Positions 37,719 through 46,560 of a DNA stretch of 64,000 bases are shown in pieces. Under the pieces are notes generated by a model. That model did not search any database. It was given only the letters and a program-made list of their open reading frames with translations, and was not told where the DNA came from. The first letter of the stretch is position 1, and each line of letters begins with the position of its first letter. The position numbers and the translations under genes are program-made. This stretch comes from Sphingomonas panacis (GTDB taxonomy: Bacteria; Pseudomonadota; Alphaproteobacteria; Sphingomonadales; Sphingomonadaceae): NCBI RefSeq assembly GCF_001717955.1, contig NZ_CP014168.1, positions 3,627,501 through 3,691,500 on the forward strand, in the 5' to 3' direction.

Positions 37719-39794
37719 ATGAAAGCGATGCTTGCGACCGTTTCGATTGCCGCGCTGATGATGGGAGCGCCGGTCGCTGCCGCGCCGGCCGTGTCCAACG
37801 GCGTGACGGTACGGATCGACGCGACGCAGCGCTCGACCCCGGTCAGTCCGCACGAATATGGCATGTTCATCGAGCCGATCGGCGGACTCGTCAATCGGAC
37901 GCTCTGGGCCGAACTGATCGACGATCGTAAATTTTACTATCCCGTTGTGCCCGCATCGCGCGACACGCCGCCGCCGCTCAACGCCGAGGGCAAGCCCGGC
38001 GTGAGCTATCGCAAATGGCGGCCGATCGGCGGCGACGATGCCGTGACGATGGATACGGCCAACCCCTATGTCGGCACGCAGAGCGCGAGCGTCACGCTTG
38101 GCGGCGCGGGTCCGCGCGGGCTGGGCCAGGCCGGCCTCGGCGTCGCGCGCGGCAAGCGGTACAGCGGACATCTTTGGATCAGCGGCGACGCCGGTGCTGC
38201 GGTAACGGTATCGCTGGTCTGGGGTCCACGCCCCGAGGATCGGCAGAGCATCGCCCTGCCCGCGCCTGCCGCCGCCTGGCAGCAGGCCGATTTCGCTTTC
38301 ACCCCCGGCGCCGAAAGCAAGGATGCGCGGCTGGAGATCACCGGCACCGGCACGGGACGTTTCCGCGTCGGTGCGGTTTCGCTGATGCCGGCGGACAATA
38401 TCAACGGCTGGCGCGCCGACACGACCGCGATCGCCAAGTCGCTCAACTCTGGCTTCTGGCGGCTGCCAGGCGGCAATTTCCTGTCCGACTGGGACTGGCA
38501 CGAGGCGCTTGGCCCCCGCGACAAACGTCCGCCGATGTTCGACCATGCGTGGAGCGCGATGCAGACCAACGATCTCGGCATGGACGAGTGGATGGAGCTG
38601 TGTCGGATCATCGGCGTCGAACCCTATGTTACCGTCAACGCGGGATTGGGCGATGCCAATTCCGCCGCCGAGGAGGTCGAGTATCTCAACGGCGCGGCGA
38701 GCACCGACTGGGGCGCCAAGCGCGTGGCGAACGGCCATCCCGAGCCGTACCGCGTGAAATGGTGGAACATCGGCAACGAGCCGTTCGGCTGGTGGCAGAT
38801 CGGCAAGACCTCGCTCGATTATTACACGATCAAGCACAACGAGTTCGCGCGGCTGATGCGCGCGCGCGATCCGTCGATCGTGCTGATCGCCTCGGGCGCG
38901 ATGCCTGACCAGCTTCATCCCAAGGGCGTGAAGCAGAACTCCACGCTGGAAAGCATCCAGCCCAAGTTCGGCACCGAGGAGGACTGGACCGGCGGGTTGT
39001 TTGAGAAATCCTGGGGCACGTTCGAGGGCATCACCGAACATTGGTATGATCGCGCCGAGGAGCGACCGAACGCACCGCGCGGCGACGAGCTGATGGAATT
39101 CGTGCGCTCGCCGTCGAACCATGTCCGCATGGAGGCGCTCGAATGGGGGATCTACCAGCAGCGCTTCCCCAAGCTGCGCGATTCGGGCGTGTTCCTGTCG
39201 ATCGACGAATATGCCTATATGGCCGGGCCGCCGAACCTGAAGTCGTCGCTCGCTTATGCAACGGTGTTGCAGGAGATGCTGCGCCACACCGATTTCCTCA
39301 AGATGGCGGCGTTCACCACCGGCGTCTCGACGATGGACATCACGCCGACCGACGCGACGCTCAATGCGACCGGCATGGTGTTCAAGCTGTTCGGCGAGCA
39401 TTTCGGCGCAGGGACCGTGCCGGTCGCGGTCGACGGATCGTCACCCCAGCCGCAGCCGAAATATGACGTCGGCTATGCCCATCCCAAGGTGGTGGCGGGC
39501 AGCCCGACCTATCCGCTCGACGTGATCGCCGGGTTGTCGCCAGACGGCAAGACGTTGCGGGTCGGTGTGGTCAACGCGACCTATCAGCCGCAGCGGCTGG
39601 CTCTGTCCCTCGCAGGCGCGACGCTGCGTGGTGGCGGGACGCGCTGGCTGCTGGGCGGCAAGGCGCTGACCGCCGAGAACAAGGTCGGTGCGCCCGCGGG
39701 CGTGACGATCCGCGAAGCCAAGGTCAGCGGCGCGGCGCGCGGGCTGGTCGTGCCGGCGACCTCGGCGGTGATCTACGAGCTGCCGCTTCGCTGA
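37719..39794 (+). CDS. GH51 alpha-L-arabinofuranosidase, secreted
   Basis: 691 residues. Signal peptide MKAMLATVSIAALMMGAPVA, then a GH51 layout: N-terminal HEYGMFIEPIGGLVN, a carbohydrate-binding-like insert (about 80-210), then the TIM barrel with the acid/base Glu in WWNIGNEPFGWW and the nucleophile Glu in FLSIDEYAY, and a C-terminal beta-sandwich. It releases arabinofuranose side chains from arabinoxylan or arabinan in the periplasm. The Met at 37719 is preferred to 37710, which is too near the T-run for a ribosome site. An intrinsic terminator stands directly ahead, so expression depends on read-through or an unseen promoter. Confidence 0.92.
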   Translation: MKAMLATVSIAALMMGAPVAAAPAVSNGVTVRIDATQRSTPVSPHEYGMFIEPIGGLVNRTLWAELIDDRKFYYPVVPASRDTPPPLNAEGKPGVSYRKWRPIGGDDAVTMDTANPYVGTQSASVTLGGAGPRGLGQAGLGVARGKRYSGHLWISGDAGAAVTVSLVWGPRPEDRQSIALPAPAAAWQQADFAFTPGAESKDARLEITGTGTGRFRVGAVSLMPADNINGWRADTTAIAKSLNSGFWRLPGGNFLSDWDWHEALGPRDKRPPMFDHAWSAMQTNDLGMDEWMELCRIIGVEPYVTVNAGLGDANSAAEEVEYLNGAASTDWGAKRVANGHPEPYRVKWWNIGNEPFGWWQIGKTSLDYYTIKHNEFARLMRARDPSIVLIASGAMPDQLHPKGVKQNSTLESIQPKFGTEEDWTGGLFEKSWGTFEGITEHWYDRAEERPNAPRGDELMEFVRSPSNHVRMEALEWGIYQQRFPKLRDSGVFLSIDEYAYMAGPPNLKSSLAYATVLQEMLRHTDFLKMAAFTTGVSTMDITPTDATLNATGMVFKLFGEHFGAGTVPVAVDGSSPQPQPKYDVGYAHPKVVAGSPTYPLDVIAGLSPDGKTLRVGVVNATYQPQRLALSLAGATLRGGGTRWLLGGKALTAENKVGAPAGVTIREAKVSGAARGLVVPATSAVIYELPLR

Positions 39795-39804
39795 GCGACC
39801 GGGG

Positions 39805-42801
39805 TTAGACCCCGGTCGCGTACAAAGCGTGATGGGTTAGGATGAACAAAGTGCGGCCTTCGCGCCCGCCCAGCACGAGTTGCAGCGGGCGTTCCGGCAC
39901 GTCGATGCGGCGCACCAGCGCGCCGTCGGGGCCATAGACGAACACCTGCCCGTTGGCGACGTAGAGCGTCCCGTCCGCGCCGCGGGCGACGCTCTCGCCA
40001 CCGCGATCCGCGACGATCTTGAGGTCGGTGACGCTGCCCCCTGCCCCGACCAGACCGCTGTAGGTGCGATTCTCCGAAGCGTTGGTCAGCGTGACACGTG
40101 CGCCCGGGGCGGCGCCGACGAGGCCGTAGGCGTCGAGCGGATCGGACCAGCGCCAGCCCTGCTGATCGTCCGGCCCCTGGTTCCACACGCGGAACGCCGG
40201 CAGCACCAGCGAGCCGTCGGGCGAGACATATTCCTGCGGCTTGGCCTCACCCATCTTGATGGTGAAGAAGTCGGCCAGCGTGGGATAGGTATAGGTCTTG
40301 GGGTCGATGCGGTCGTCGAACTCGCCGTTCGCCCAGACGTTGCCGGGGAGCAACGTCGTGGCGGAAGGATGCGGCCTGGCCGGGGTCGGCGCGATCACGC
40401 GCACCGCCGCCGGCTTGGCGGGGTCGATGCTGTAGACGGTGCCGTCGCGGCCCGCCGAGGACAGCACCATCAGGTCGCCCGAACGATCGACCGCGAGGCT
40501 GACCGGATCGAGCGGCAGATCGGCGATGGTTTCCAGCCCGCCTTCTCGCGACCAGCCGTGGATACGGTTGAAGAAGCGGTCGACGAAGTAGAGCTTGCCC
40601 TTCGCGTCGGTGGCCGCACCCGCGATCGAATAGAAACCGTCGGCGAGTTTCTCGACGCCCTGCGTCACCGGCACCGCGCTCGCCGTAGCGGCGGCAGCGG
40701 GGGCCGGCGGCACGTCGAGCTTGGCAAAATCGCGTTCGCGGACCTGCTGCTGGCGAGTCACGTCGGTGATCGCATTGTCGAACGGATATTTGCTCGCCCG
40801 CGCGAATGTCCCGCAACCCTTGGTGTCGCAGCTCGCGAAGCCGCTCTCGGCGTTCACCTGAACGTTGCGGAAGCGGATGTTCCCTGAGTTGAACAGCCGG
40901 ATCGCGGTGTCCATCGGCTTGGCGGTGCGTGTGACGCGGTACGAATGGTAATTGGCGAACAGGATGTTGCGGGAATTGTGGAACTCGGTGGAGACCGCGT
41001 TGACGCCGTCGCGGACCTCCTGTTCGGTCTGCGGGCCGAGGAACTCCCAATTGGCGACATTCTCCAGCACGATCTCATGCCGGTAATGATGCTCGGCGGA
41101 GAGTTCGTAGACATGCCCGGGCGTGGTGGTGTCGGATACGCGGAAGCCAGCCGAGGCGAGCGTGTTGGGCGACCAGATCGCCGCGAAGGTGCCGCCGCCA
41201 CCGTCGGTCACCCAGATGCTCGCCTGCTGGCTGTCGGGATGGACGCGCGGATCGCCGAACTTCGCCTGCATCGTGCCGTCGCGCAGCACCGGGCCTTCGA
41301 TCCGCACGTCATTGACCATCGAGGCGGCGCCCGCCTTCCACACCAGAGCCGATGCGCGCGGATTGATGCTGCCGGCCCACAAACCAAGGCCAGAGACGAT
41401 CGCATCGCCACCCTTCGCGCTCTCCAGCAGCGCCTTGGGGCTGCCGACGCCGGCAAAGGCCGGCGTGTCGTCGCGCAGGAACAGCCGCGTGCGCGCGGGA
41501 TGCAGCGCGATCAGCACGCTGTCGGGCCGCAGCTTGAGCGTATCGGTAAGGCGGTAGCGCCCGACCGGCAGATAGAGGATGCGGTGCGTGTCGATCGCGC
41601 GCTGGAGTGCGGCGGTATCGTCAGCCTCGCCGTCGCCCTTGGCGCCGAGATCGCGCGCGTTCGCCCAGGCCGAGACCGGCGGCATCGCGCGGATCGCCGG
41701 CGCCGGCGCCGCCGGCATGCGCGCGAGCGGGACGATATCGGCATCGGTGGCATACGCGCCCATCTGCCCGAGGCCGGCGAGCTTCAGCCCGTAAGAGAAA
41801 TCGCGCACGCGGTAGCGCGCGCCGGCGCCCGCCACGACCGTATTGCTCTCGCGCATGCGGGCAAACACCGGCACATTCTGCGCGACGGCATTGTCAAAGC
41901 CGATCTTGGTGTGAACGTCCTTCTCGTTGGAGATCAGCACGCCCGCGTTGGTGATATTCTCGAAGCGGAGGTTCTTGCCCCACAGGAAATCCGAATAGCC
42001 GCGGTCGATCTCGATCCCGACCGGCGTGTCGCGGATCGCGACGTTGACCAAGGTCAGCCCGACCTCATGCTCGCGGATCGCCGCTTCGCTCTGCCCCTCG
42101 AAGGTCGAATCGAGCAAGGTGAACGGCCACATCGGCGCGGTCTTCTCGGTGACGATGCCGTAGCGGCCGCCGTAGAAATGGAGATCCTCACAGGCGTTGC
42201 CGACCTGATAGACACCAGCGAACCCCGAGCCGAGATGGAAGTCGATATGGCGCAGATAGGCGTGCTGCGCGACGCGGAAGCGCACTGCGACCGCACCGGC
42301 ATTGCCATTTCCGATCTCGAAATCGACGTTCGACAGCGCCGAATAGAAGGTCGTCTGGGTCGCGTCGAAGATGGTCGGATCGAATGGCACGGTGGTACGC
42401 GGGGGCACCGCTGGCTTCCCCGAACGGAACTGGTCCTCGCCAGTGAAGGCGACCATCGCGCCGATGCCGCTGGCGAACCCCGGCGTGTTGTCGCCGAGCA
42501 CGATCACGGGCCGGGTCTTGCCGACACCGAACACGCGCACGCCCGAGCGCAGCAGGATACTGCGGCTGATCCGGTAGCGTCCGGCGGGCACGAAGACGAG
42601 GCCATTGCCGGTCGGTGCCGCCGCCGAGTCGATCGCCTGCTGGAGCGCAGCGGTATCGTCGGCGCGACCATCACCCACGCCCTTGACGATCACCGCGCGC
42701 GGATCGGCGGGAAGTGATTGATAAACCGAGGTGGAACGGGCCGCCGCAACCGCGGGAGCCATTGCGGCCAATATCGTGCCGACCAGAAACGCTGCCTTCA
42801 T
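39805..42801 (-). CDS. secreted two-domain beta-helix protein (pectate_lyase_3/GH55-like) with C-terminal propeller
   Basis: 998 residues with signal peptide MKAAFLVGTILAAMAPAVAA. Two copies of the beta-helix opening motif of the pectate_lyase_3/GH55 group occur: VKGVGDGRADDTAALQQAID near residue 40 and DLGAKGDGEADDTAALQRAI near 385. The last 270 residues look like NHL/SMP-30 propeller repeats (AATDAKGKLYFVDRFFNRIH, LAVDRSGDLMVLSSAGRDG). An exo-acting hydrolase or lyase on a wall polysaccharide is likely; the substrate cannot be read. The start at 42801 has GGGAGG 6 bases upstream, better placed than the ATG at 42807. A LacI operator lies 107 bases upstream. Confidence 0.85.
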   Translation of the reverse strand: MKAAFLVGTILAAMAPAVAAARSTSVYQSLPADPRAVIVKGVGDGRADDTAALQQAIDSAAAPTGNGLVFVPAGRYRISRSILLRSGVRVFGVGKTRPVIVLGDNTPGFASGIGAMVAFTGEDQFRSGKPAVPPRTTVPFDPTIFDATQTTFYSALSNVDFEIGNGNAGAVAVRFRVAQHAYLRHIDFHLGSGFAGVYQVGNACEDLHFYGGRYGIVTEKTAPMWPFTLLDSTFEGQSEAAIREHEVGLTLVNVAIRDTPVGIEIDRGYSDFLWGKNLRFENITNAGVLISNEKDVHTKIGFDNAVAQNVPVFARMRESNTVVAGAGARYRVRDFSYGLKLAGLGQMGAYATDADIVPLARMPAAPAPAIRAMPPVSAWANARDLGAKGDGEADDTAALQRAIDTHRILYLPVGRYRLTDTLKLRPDSVLIALHPARTRLFLRDDTPAFAGVGSPKALLESAKGGDAIVSGLGLWAGSINPRASALVWKAGAASMVNDVRIEGPVLRDGTMQAKFGDPRVHPDSQQASIWVTDGGGGTFAAIWSPNTLASAGFRVSDTTTPGHVYELSAEHHYRHEIVLENVANWEFLGPQTEQEVRDGVNAVSTEFHNSRNILFANYHSYRVTRTAKPMDTAIRLFNSGNIRFRNVQVNAESGFASCDTKGCGTFARASKYPFDNAITDVTRQQQVRERDFAKLDVPPAPAAAATASAVPVTQGVEKLADGFYSIAGAATDAKGKLYFVDRFFNRIHGWSREGGLETIADLPLDPVSLAVDRSGDLMVLSSAGRDGTVYSIDPAKPAAVRVIAPTPARPHPSATTLLPGNVWANGEFDDRIDPKTYTYPTLADFFTIKMGEAKPQEYVSPDGSLVLPAFRVWNQGPDDQQGWRWSDPLDAYGLVGAAPGARVTLTNASENRTYSGLVGAGGSVTDLKIVADRGGESVARGADGTLYVANGQVFVYGPDGALVRRIDVPERPLQLVLGGREGRTLFILTHHALYATGV

Positions 42802-42907
42802 CGTCATCCTCCCAAGTCGCCGCCCCGCGCGGATGCACGAGCCAAGCACAACGACGCGCCGCGCCTTTTACGCAGTCGATCGAACCACTTCCTCGTAGCA
42901 GTGCTTG

Positions 42908-42923
42908 ATGTTAACGTAAACAT
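42908..42923. promoter_or_regulatory. LacI-type operator between the beta-helix and gntP genes
   Basis: ATGTTAACGTAAACAT, the same 16-mer as at 34333. It lies between two divergent genes and may control both. Confidence 0.72.
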
Positions 42924-43004
42924 CGCCGATGGTCGTGGTTACGCGATGAAGATGCAAAAATTAGAGCGTGCGACGCTATAACGCACGAACGACGGAGGGG
43001 ACGG

Positions 43005-43043
43005 ATGGCGAATCGATATGCCTGGCAGCGTAATCTCATATGA
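43005..43043 (+). CDS. 12-residue leader peptide candidate, coupled to gntP
   Basis: ATG at 43005 with a strong ribosome site (GGAGGGG, 4 bases upstream) encodes MANRYAWQRNLI and stops with a TGA that overlaps the gntP ATG (ATATGA). The gntP start has no ribosome site of its own and a stop codon lies in frame three codons before it. Translation of gntP may therefore depend on ribosomes finishing this peptide. It may instead be an accident of spacing. Confidence 0.4.
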   Translation: MANRYAWQRNLI

Positions 43044-44380
43044 GTGGTGAAGACTGGCGGCTGGTGATCGCGGCGGTCGCGGGGATCGTCCTGTCCGTCG
43101 TGCTGATCGTGCGGGTCCGACTGCATCCCTTCATAGGCCTGCTATGCGGGGCGTTCGCGGTCGGGCTATTCGCCGGGCTACCGCTCGTCGATACCGGCAA
43201 GGCGGTGCAGAAGGGCGTCGGCGACATCATCGGCGGGACTGGCCTGGTGGTGGCGCTGGGGCTCTCGTTGGGCGCGATGCTCCACCTCTCGGGCGCGGCC
43301 GCGTCGCTGGCGACGAGCGCGCTGCGGCTGACCGGCGTGCGCGCCGCGCCCTGGGCGACGCTGGGCGTGGCGATCATCATCGGCCTGCCATTGTTCTTCG
43401 AGACCGGGCTGGTGCTGCTGTTACCGATCGTGGTCGCCGCCGCCGAGGCGATGCCGCACCAGAAGGACAATGACGCCGCCAAACTGCGGCTCATCATGCC
43501 GGCGCTGGCCGGGCTCGGCGTGGTTCACGCGCTGGTGCCGCCGCATCCGGGGCCGCTGCTCGCGGTGGAAGCGCTGCATGCCAGCCTCGGCCTGACGATG
43601 TTGTACGGCATGCTGATCGCGGTGCCCGTAGCGATATTGGCAGGGCCGCTGCTGGCACGGATCGTCGCGCCCGGCGTGCGCCTGACGCCGACCGTGCTGA
43701 GCGACCACACGCTCGATCTGGCGCCGCCACCGCGCGCGGTGTCGTTGTTGATCGTGGTGTTACCGGTGCTGCTGATCGCGATCGGCGAGCTTGGGCAACT
43801 CATCCCGGCGGTCGCCGGGTCGGCTTTGCTGGCGGCCGCGCGCAATCCGGTGCTGGTGCTGCTCGCCACCAACCTGCTCGCCCTGCCGCTCCTGTTCGGG
43901 CGGCGGTTGGCCGAAGCGACCGTGCAGGACGCGGTGTGGCATGAGACGATGGCGAGCGCGGGCGCGATCCTGCTCGCGATCGGCGCGGGTGGTGCGCTCA
44001 AGCAGGTGCTGGTTTCAGCCGGCCTGTCCGATCTGCTCGCGCGGCTGGTGCTCGCCTATCCCGTGTCGCCGCTGCTGCTCGGCTGGCTGGTCGCGGTCGC
44101 GATCCGGCTCGCGGCGGGATCGGCGACGGTGGCGACGATCACCGCGGTCGGCATCATGCCGGGGGTGGTCGCCGCCTCGGGCGTGTCGCCGGAACTGACC
44201 GTGCTGGCGATCGGCGCGGGATCGGTGTTCTTCAGCCACGTCAACGATCCGGGGTTCTGGCTGGTCAAAAGCTATGTCGGCACCTCGACGCCGGACACGT
44301 TCCGAACGTGGTCGATGGTGGAGACGGTGATTTCGGTCGCTGGCCTGGCGGGGGTGTTCGCGCTGAGTTACGTGGTTTAG
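43040..44380 (+). CDS. GntP-family gluconate/sugar-acid permease
   Basis: 446 residues, about 12-14 membrane helices, with typical GntP motifs: HPFIGLLCGAFAVGLFAGL, GTGLVVALGLSLGAML, IIGLPLFFETGLVLLLPI, VPPHPGPLLAVEAL and GSATVATITAVGIM, and near the end FFSHVNDPGFWLVKSY. The family imports gluconate and related aldonates by proton symport. The shared operator with xylan/arabinan genes suggests a sugar acid from those polymers. The start at 43040 is fixed by a stop codon just upstream in frame and is overlapped by a mini-ORF. Confidence 0.92.
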   Translation: MSGEDWRLVIAAVAGIVLSVVLIVRVRLHPFIGLLCGAFAVGLFAGLPLVDTGKAVQKGVGDIIGGTGLVVALGLSLGAMLHLSGAAASLATSALRLTGVRAAPWATLGVAIIIGLPLFFETGLVLLLPIVVAAAEAMPHQKDNDAAKLRLIMPALAGLGVVHALVPPHPGPLLAVEALHASLGLTMLYGMLIAVPVAILAGPLLARIVAPGVRLTPTVLSDHTLDLAPPPRAVSLLIVVLPVLLIAIGELGQLIPAVAGSALLAAARNPVLVLLATNLLALPLLFGRRLAEATVQDAVWHETMASAGAILLAIGAGGALKQVLVSAGLSDLLARLVLAYPVSPLLLGWLVAVAIRLAAGSATVATITAVGIMPGVVAASGVSPELTVLAIGAGSVFFSHVNDPGFWLVKSYVGTSTPDTFRTWSMVETVISVAGLAGVFALSYVV

Positions 44381-44483
44381 CGCCCTCGCAAACGACCCCG
44401 GAAGGGATCGTTATCATTGGGCCGGATCGGCCTGCTTCTACAGACAGGAAGATTGTTTCGAGAAAGCCCTTGCGGGCGAAATA

Positions 44484-44497
44484 TGATAGCGTTACCA
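44484..44497. promoter_or_regulatory. LacI-like operator candidate, esterase operon leader
   Basis: TGATAGCGTTACCA is a 5-of-7 palindrome around a CG; the next bases add a second dyad, GTTAC-8-GTAAC (44491-44508). It resembles the TAGCGCTA-type sites of LacI regulators and the site at 54948. Confidence 0.4.
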
Positions 44498-44545
44498 CTT
44501 GGTGTAACGGGGCGGTTCGAACGATAGTCGGACGATCTGCCAAAG

Positions 44546-44568
44546 GGTGCCGCGCTGCAGGCGGCACC
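44546..44568 (+). promoter_or_regulatory. leader hairpin sharing stem sequence with the downstream terminator
   Basis: GGTGCCGC and GCGGCACC form a perfect 8-bp stem around GCTGCAG. The sequences GGTGCCG and CGGCACC recur in the terminator at 44760, so the strands could pair alternatively across the two structures. Confidence 0.4.
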
Positions 44569-44629
44569 ACATGCCGACCGGCGTGCCGATGAGATAGCAT
44601 ATAGAACAGATGCAGGATCGGGGAGGAGT

Positions 44630-44800
44630 ATGAGCATTCCGCTTGGCTGTGCCGACAATCCGAAATTCGCGTCGCCGAACCGCGCGCCTGCATCGATCCA
44701 ACGCCGACGTGGCTATGCCGCGACCGGCCCTGACGCCATTGCCGTTTCCCCCAGCCTCAGGGGTGCCGTTCGCGGCACCCCGTTTTTTTGGGTGCTTTGA
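44630..44800 (+). CDS. possible 56-residue peptide
   Basis: ATG at 44630 preceded by GGGGAGGAG, about 1-3 bases too close for an ideal ribosome site. It encodes a basic, Ala/Pro-rich peptide (begins MSIPLGCADNPKFASPNR, ends PFFWVL). Its last third runs through the intrinsic terminator, which is odd for a real gene. No family recognised; it may be chance. Confidence 0.25.
   Translation: MSIPLGCADNPKFASPNRAPASIQRRRGYAATGPDAIAVSPSLRGAVRGTPFFWVL
44760..44789 (+). terminator. intrinsic terminator ahead of the esterase operon
   Basis: GGGGTGCCG, loop TTCG, CGGCACCCC, one G, then seven Ts. It lies 90 bases upstream of the carboxylesterase start and downstream of the operator-like dyad. Confidence 0.9.
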
Positions 44801-44880
44801 AACGGGCTGAACTCTGCAAATCCACAACATAGCAACGACAAGCCGCCACCTACCGAGCGGCACGCACGGGAGAGTGATGG

Positions 44881-46536
44881 ATGATCCGCAAAGACATGCT
44901 GCTGGGTCGCCGCGAGGCGCTGTTGGGGTCGGCACTCGCGGGTGCCGGGCTTGCGGCGGCGCCGGTCGCCGCATCGGCCGCGCGTACCGCCGCCCCGGCG
45001 GCATCGGGCACCTGTTCCACGCCACATAGTGCGGTTGCCAAAACGCAATATGGCCCGGTGCGCGGCTATGTCGCTGGGGGCATCTTCACCTTCAAGGGCG
45101 TGCCCTACGGCGATGACACGTCGGGCGAGAACCGCTGGTTGCCGGCCAAGCCGCCGAAGCGCTGGACCGAGGACTATCCCGCGCTCGCTTATGGCGCGAA
45201 CTGCCCGCAGACGCTGCACAGCTTCCGCGCGACCGAGCATACCTTCCTCCAGCAATGGGACGACGGCTTCCTCGGCGAGGACATGCTCAAGCTCAACATC
45301 TGGAGGCCGTCGCTGAGCGGCAGCCGCCCGGTGATGGTCTATTTCCACGGTGGCGGGTATAGTTTCGGTTCGTCTTACGAACTCGCCTCGCACGATGGCG
45401 CGCAGATGGCGCGGCATCACGATGTCGTACAGGTTTCGATCAACCACCGGCTCAATGTGCTGGGCTTCCTCGATCTCACCGAACTGGGCGGCAGTGCTTA
45501 CGAGGAGTCGGTCAACGTCAGCATGACCGATTGCATCGCCGCCTTGCGCTGGGTGCAGGAGAATATCGCGGCGTTCGGCGGCGATCCCGATAAGGTGATG
45601 ATCTACGGCCAGTCCGGCGGCGGATCGAAGGTGACGACGTTGCTGGGGATGCGTGCCGGCAAGGGGATGATCCACCGTGCGGCGGTGCAGTCGGGCGGCG
45701 GCGGGGTGATCCCCTCCGCCGAGCAATCGCGCGAATTCTCGCGCCGGCTGATCCGCGAGCTTGGCGCGCGCGACATCGGCGCATTGCAGAAGGCGGACTG
45801 GAAGACGCTGTTCGACACCGGCAACAGGGTCGCGACCGACATCAACGGGCCGATGCGCGGGATGCCGGGGCCGTTGACGACGCCGCGCGTCGGCTGGGGT
45901 CCGACGCTCGACGGCAAGGTCATCGACGTGCGCTCGTTCTCGGAAGTCGCGCCGGAGATCTCGCGCGACATTCCCATGCTGATCGGCAACGTCAGCGAAG
46001 AGGGCATGCGGTTCGGCTCGAACCCGAGCGAGGCCGAGTGGCGTGCCGATCTCACCAAGCAGATGGGGGCGGCCAAGGCCGATGCTCTGATCGCTGCGAT
46101 GAAGCGGGCGCATCCCGAAAAGGCGATCCGCACGCTCTCCTACGGAGTGCAGGGCCTCGCCAACCGCAACCGCGTGCAGGCGATGGTCGCGCTCAAACAT
46201 GCGCAGCGCGCGGCGCCCGTGTACCAATATCTGTTCCAGTGGCAGTCGCCGCAACTCGATGGCGTCGCGGGCGCGTGGCACACCGCCGAACTCGCCTTCT
46301 GCTTCGACAATACCGCGCGCTGCGACCAAGGCACCGGCAACACGCCCGACGCGCAACGGCTGGCGCGCACGATGGCGACCGCCTGGGCGAACTTCGCGCG
46401 CACCGGCAACCCGAGCCAGCCCGGCCTCGCCTGGGCGCCGACCGATCCCGCGCGCTGCCAGACGATGGTGTTCGATAGCCAGTGCCGAATGGTCGACGAT
46501 CCCGAAGGCGCGCCGCGCCGCATCCTGCTGGGCTGA
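44881..46536 (+). CDS. type B carboxylesterase, exported
   Basis: 551 residues. An N-terminal twin-arginine-like signal (LLGRREALLGSALAGAGLAA) suggests Tat export. Alpha/beta-hydrolase of the carboxylesterase B family: FKGVPYG, the oxyanion segment VYFHGGGYSFGS, the nucleophile elbow GQSGGGS (Ser, in place of the common GESAGG), the acid region in NVSEEGM and the catalytic His in GAWHTAELAF. It would hydrolyse ester groups, probably on acylated sugars given its four glycan-active neighbours. It leads a run of five genes with short gaps (24-40 bases) that read as one operon. Confidence 0.92.
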   Translation: MIRKDMLLGRREALLGSALAGAGLAAAPVAASAARTAAPAASGTCSTPHSAVAKTQYGPVRGYVAGGIFTFKGVPYGDDTSGENRWLPAKPPKRWTEDYPALAYGANCPQTLHSFRATEHTFLQQWDDGFLGEDMLKLNIWRPSLSGSRPVMVYFHGGGYSFGSSYELASHDGAQMARHHDVVQVSINHRLNVLGFLDLTELGGSAYEESVNVSMTDCIAALRWVQENIAAFGGDPDKVMIYGQSGGGSKVTTLLGMRAGKGMIHRAAVQSGGGGVIPSAEQSREFSRRLIRELGARDIGALQKADWKTLFDTGNRVATDINGPMRGMPGPLTTPRVGWGPTLDGKVIDVRSFSEVAPEISRDIPMLIGNVSEEGMRFGSNPSEAEWRADLTKQMGAAKADALIAAMKRAHPEKAIRTLSYGVQGLANRNRVQAMVALKHAQRAAPVYQYLFQWQSPQLDGVAGAWHTAELAFCFDNTARCDQGTGNTPDAQRLARTMATAWANFARTGNPSQPGLAWAPTDPARCQTMVFDSQCRMVDDPEGAPRRILLG

Positions 46537-46560
46537 GACACCGACATGAGGGGAAGAACG

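Larger units (their letters stand above)
44381..44880. other. 500-base leader/intergenic region before the esterase operon
   Basis: It contains, in order, a hairpin after gntP (AACGACCCC with GGGATCGTT, 44391-44412), a LacI-like dyad (44484), a hairpin (44546-44568), a small ORF with a strong ribosome site (44630-44800) and an intrinsic terminator (44760-44789), then 90 bases to the first gene. The order suggests an independently terminated short RNA or an attenuated leader. Confidence 0.5.

Noticed and set aside
44630..44800. A lasso-peptide precursor
   Set aside because: The segment GYAATGPD could form an 8-residue ring, but the usual Thr two residues before the core is absent, no lasso cyclase or protease is nearby, and the frame crosses a terminator.
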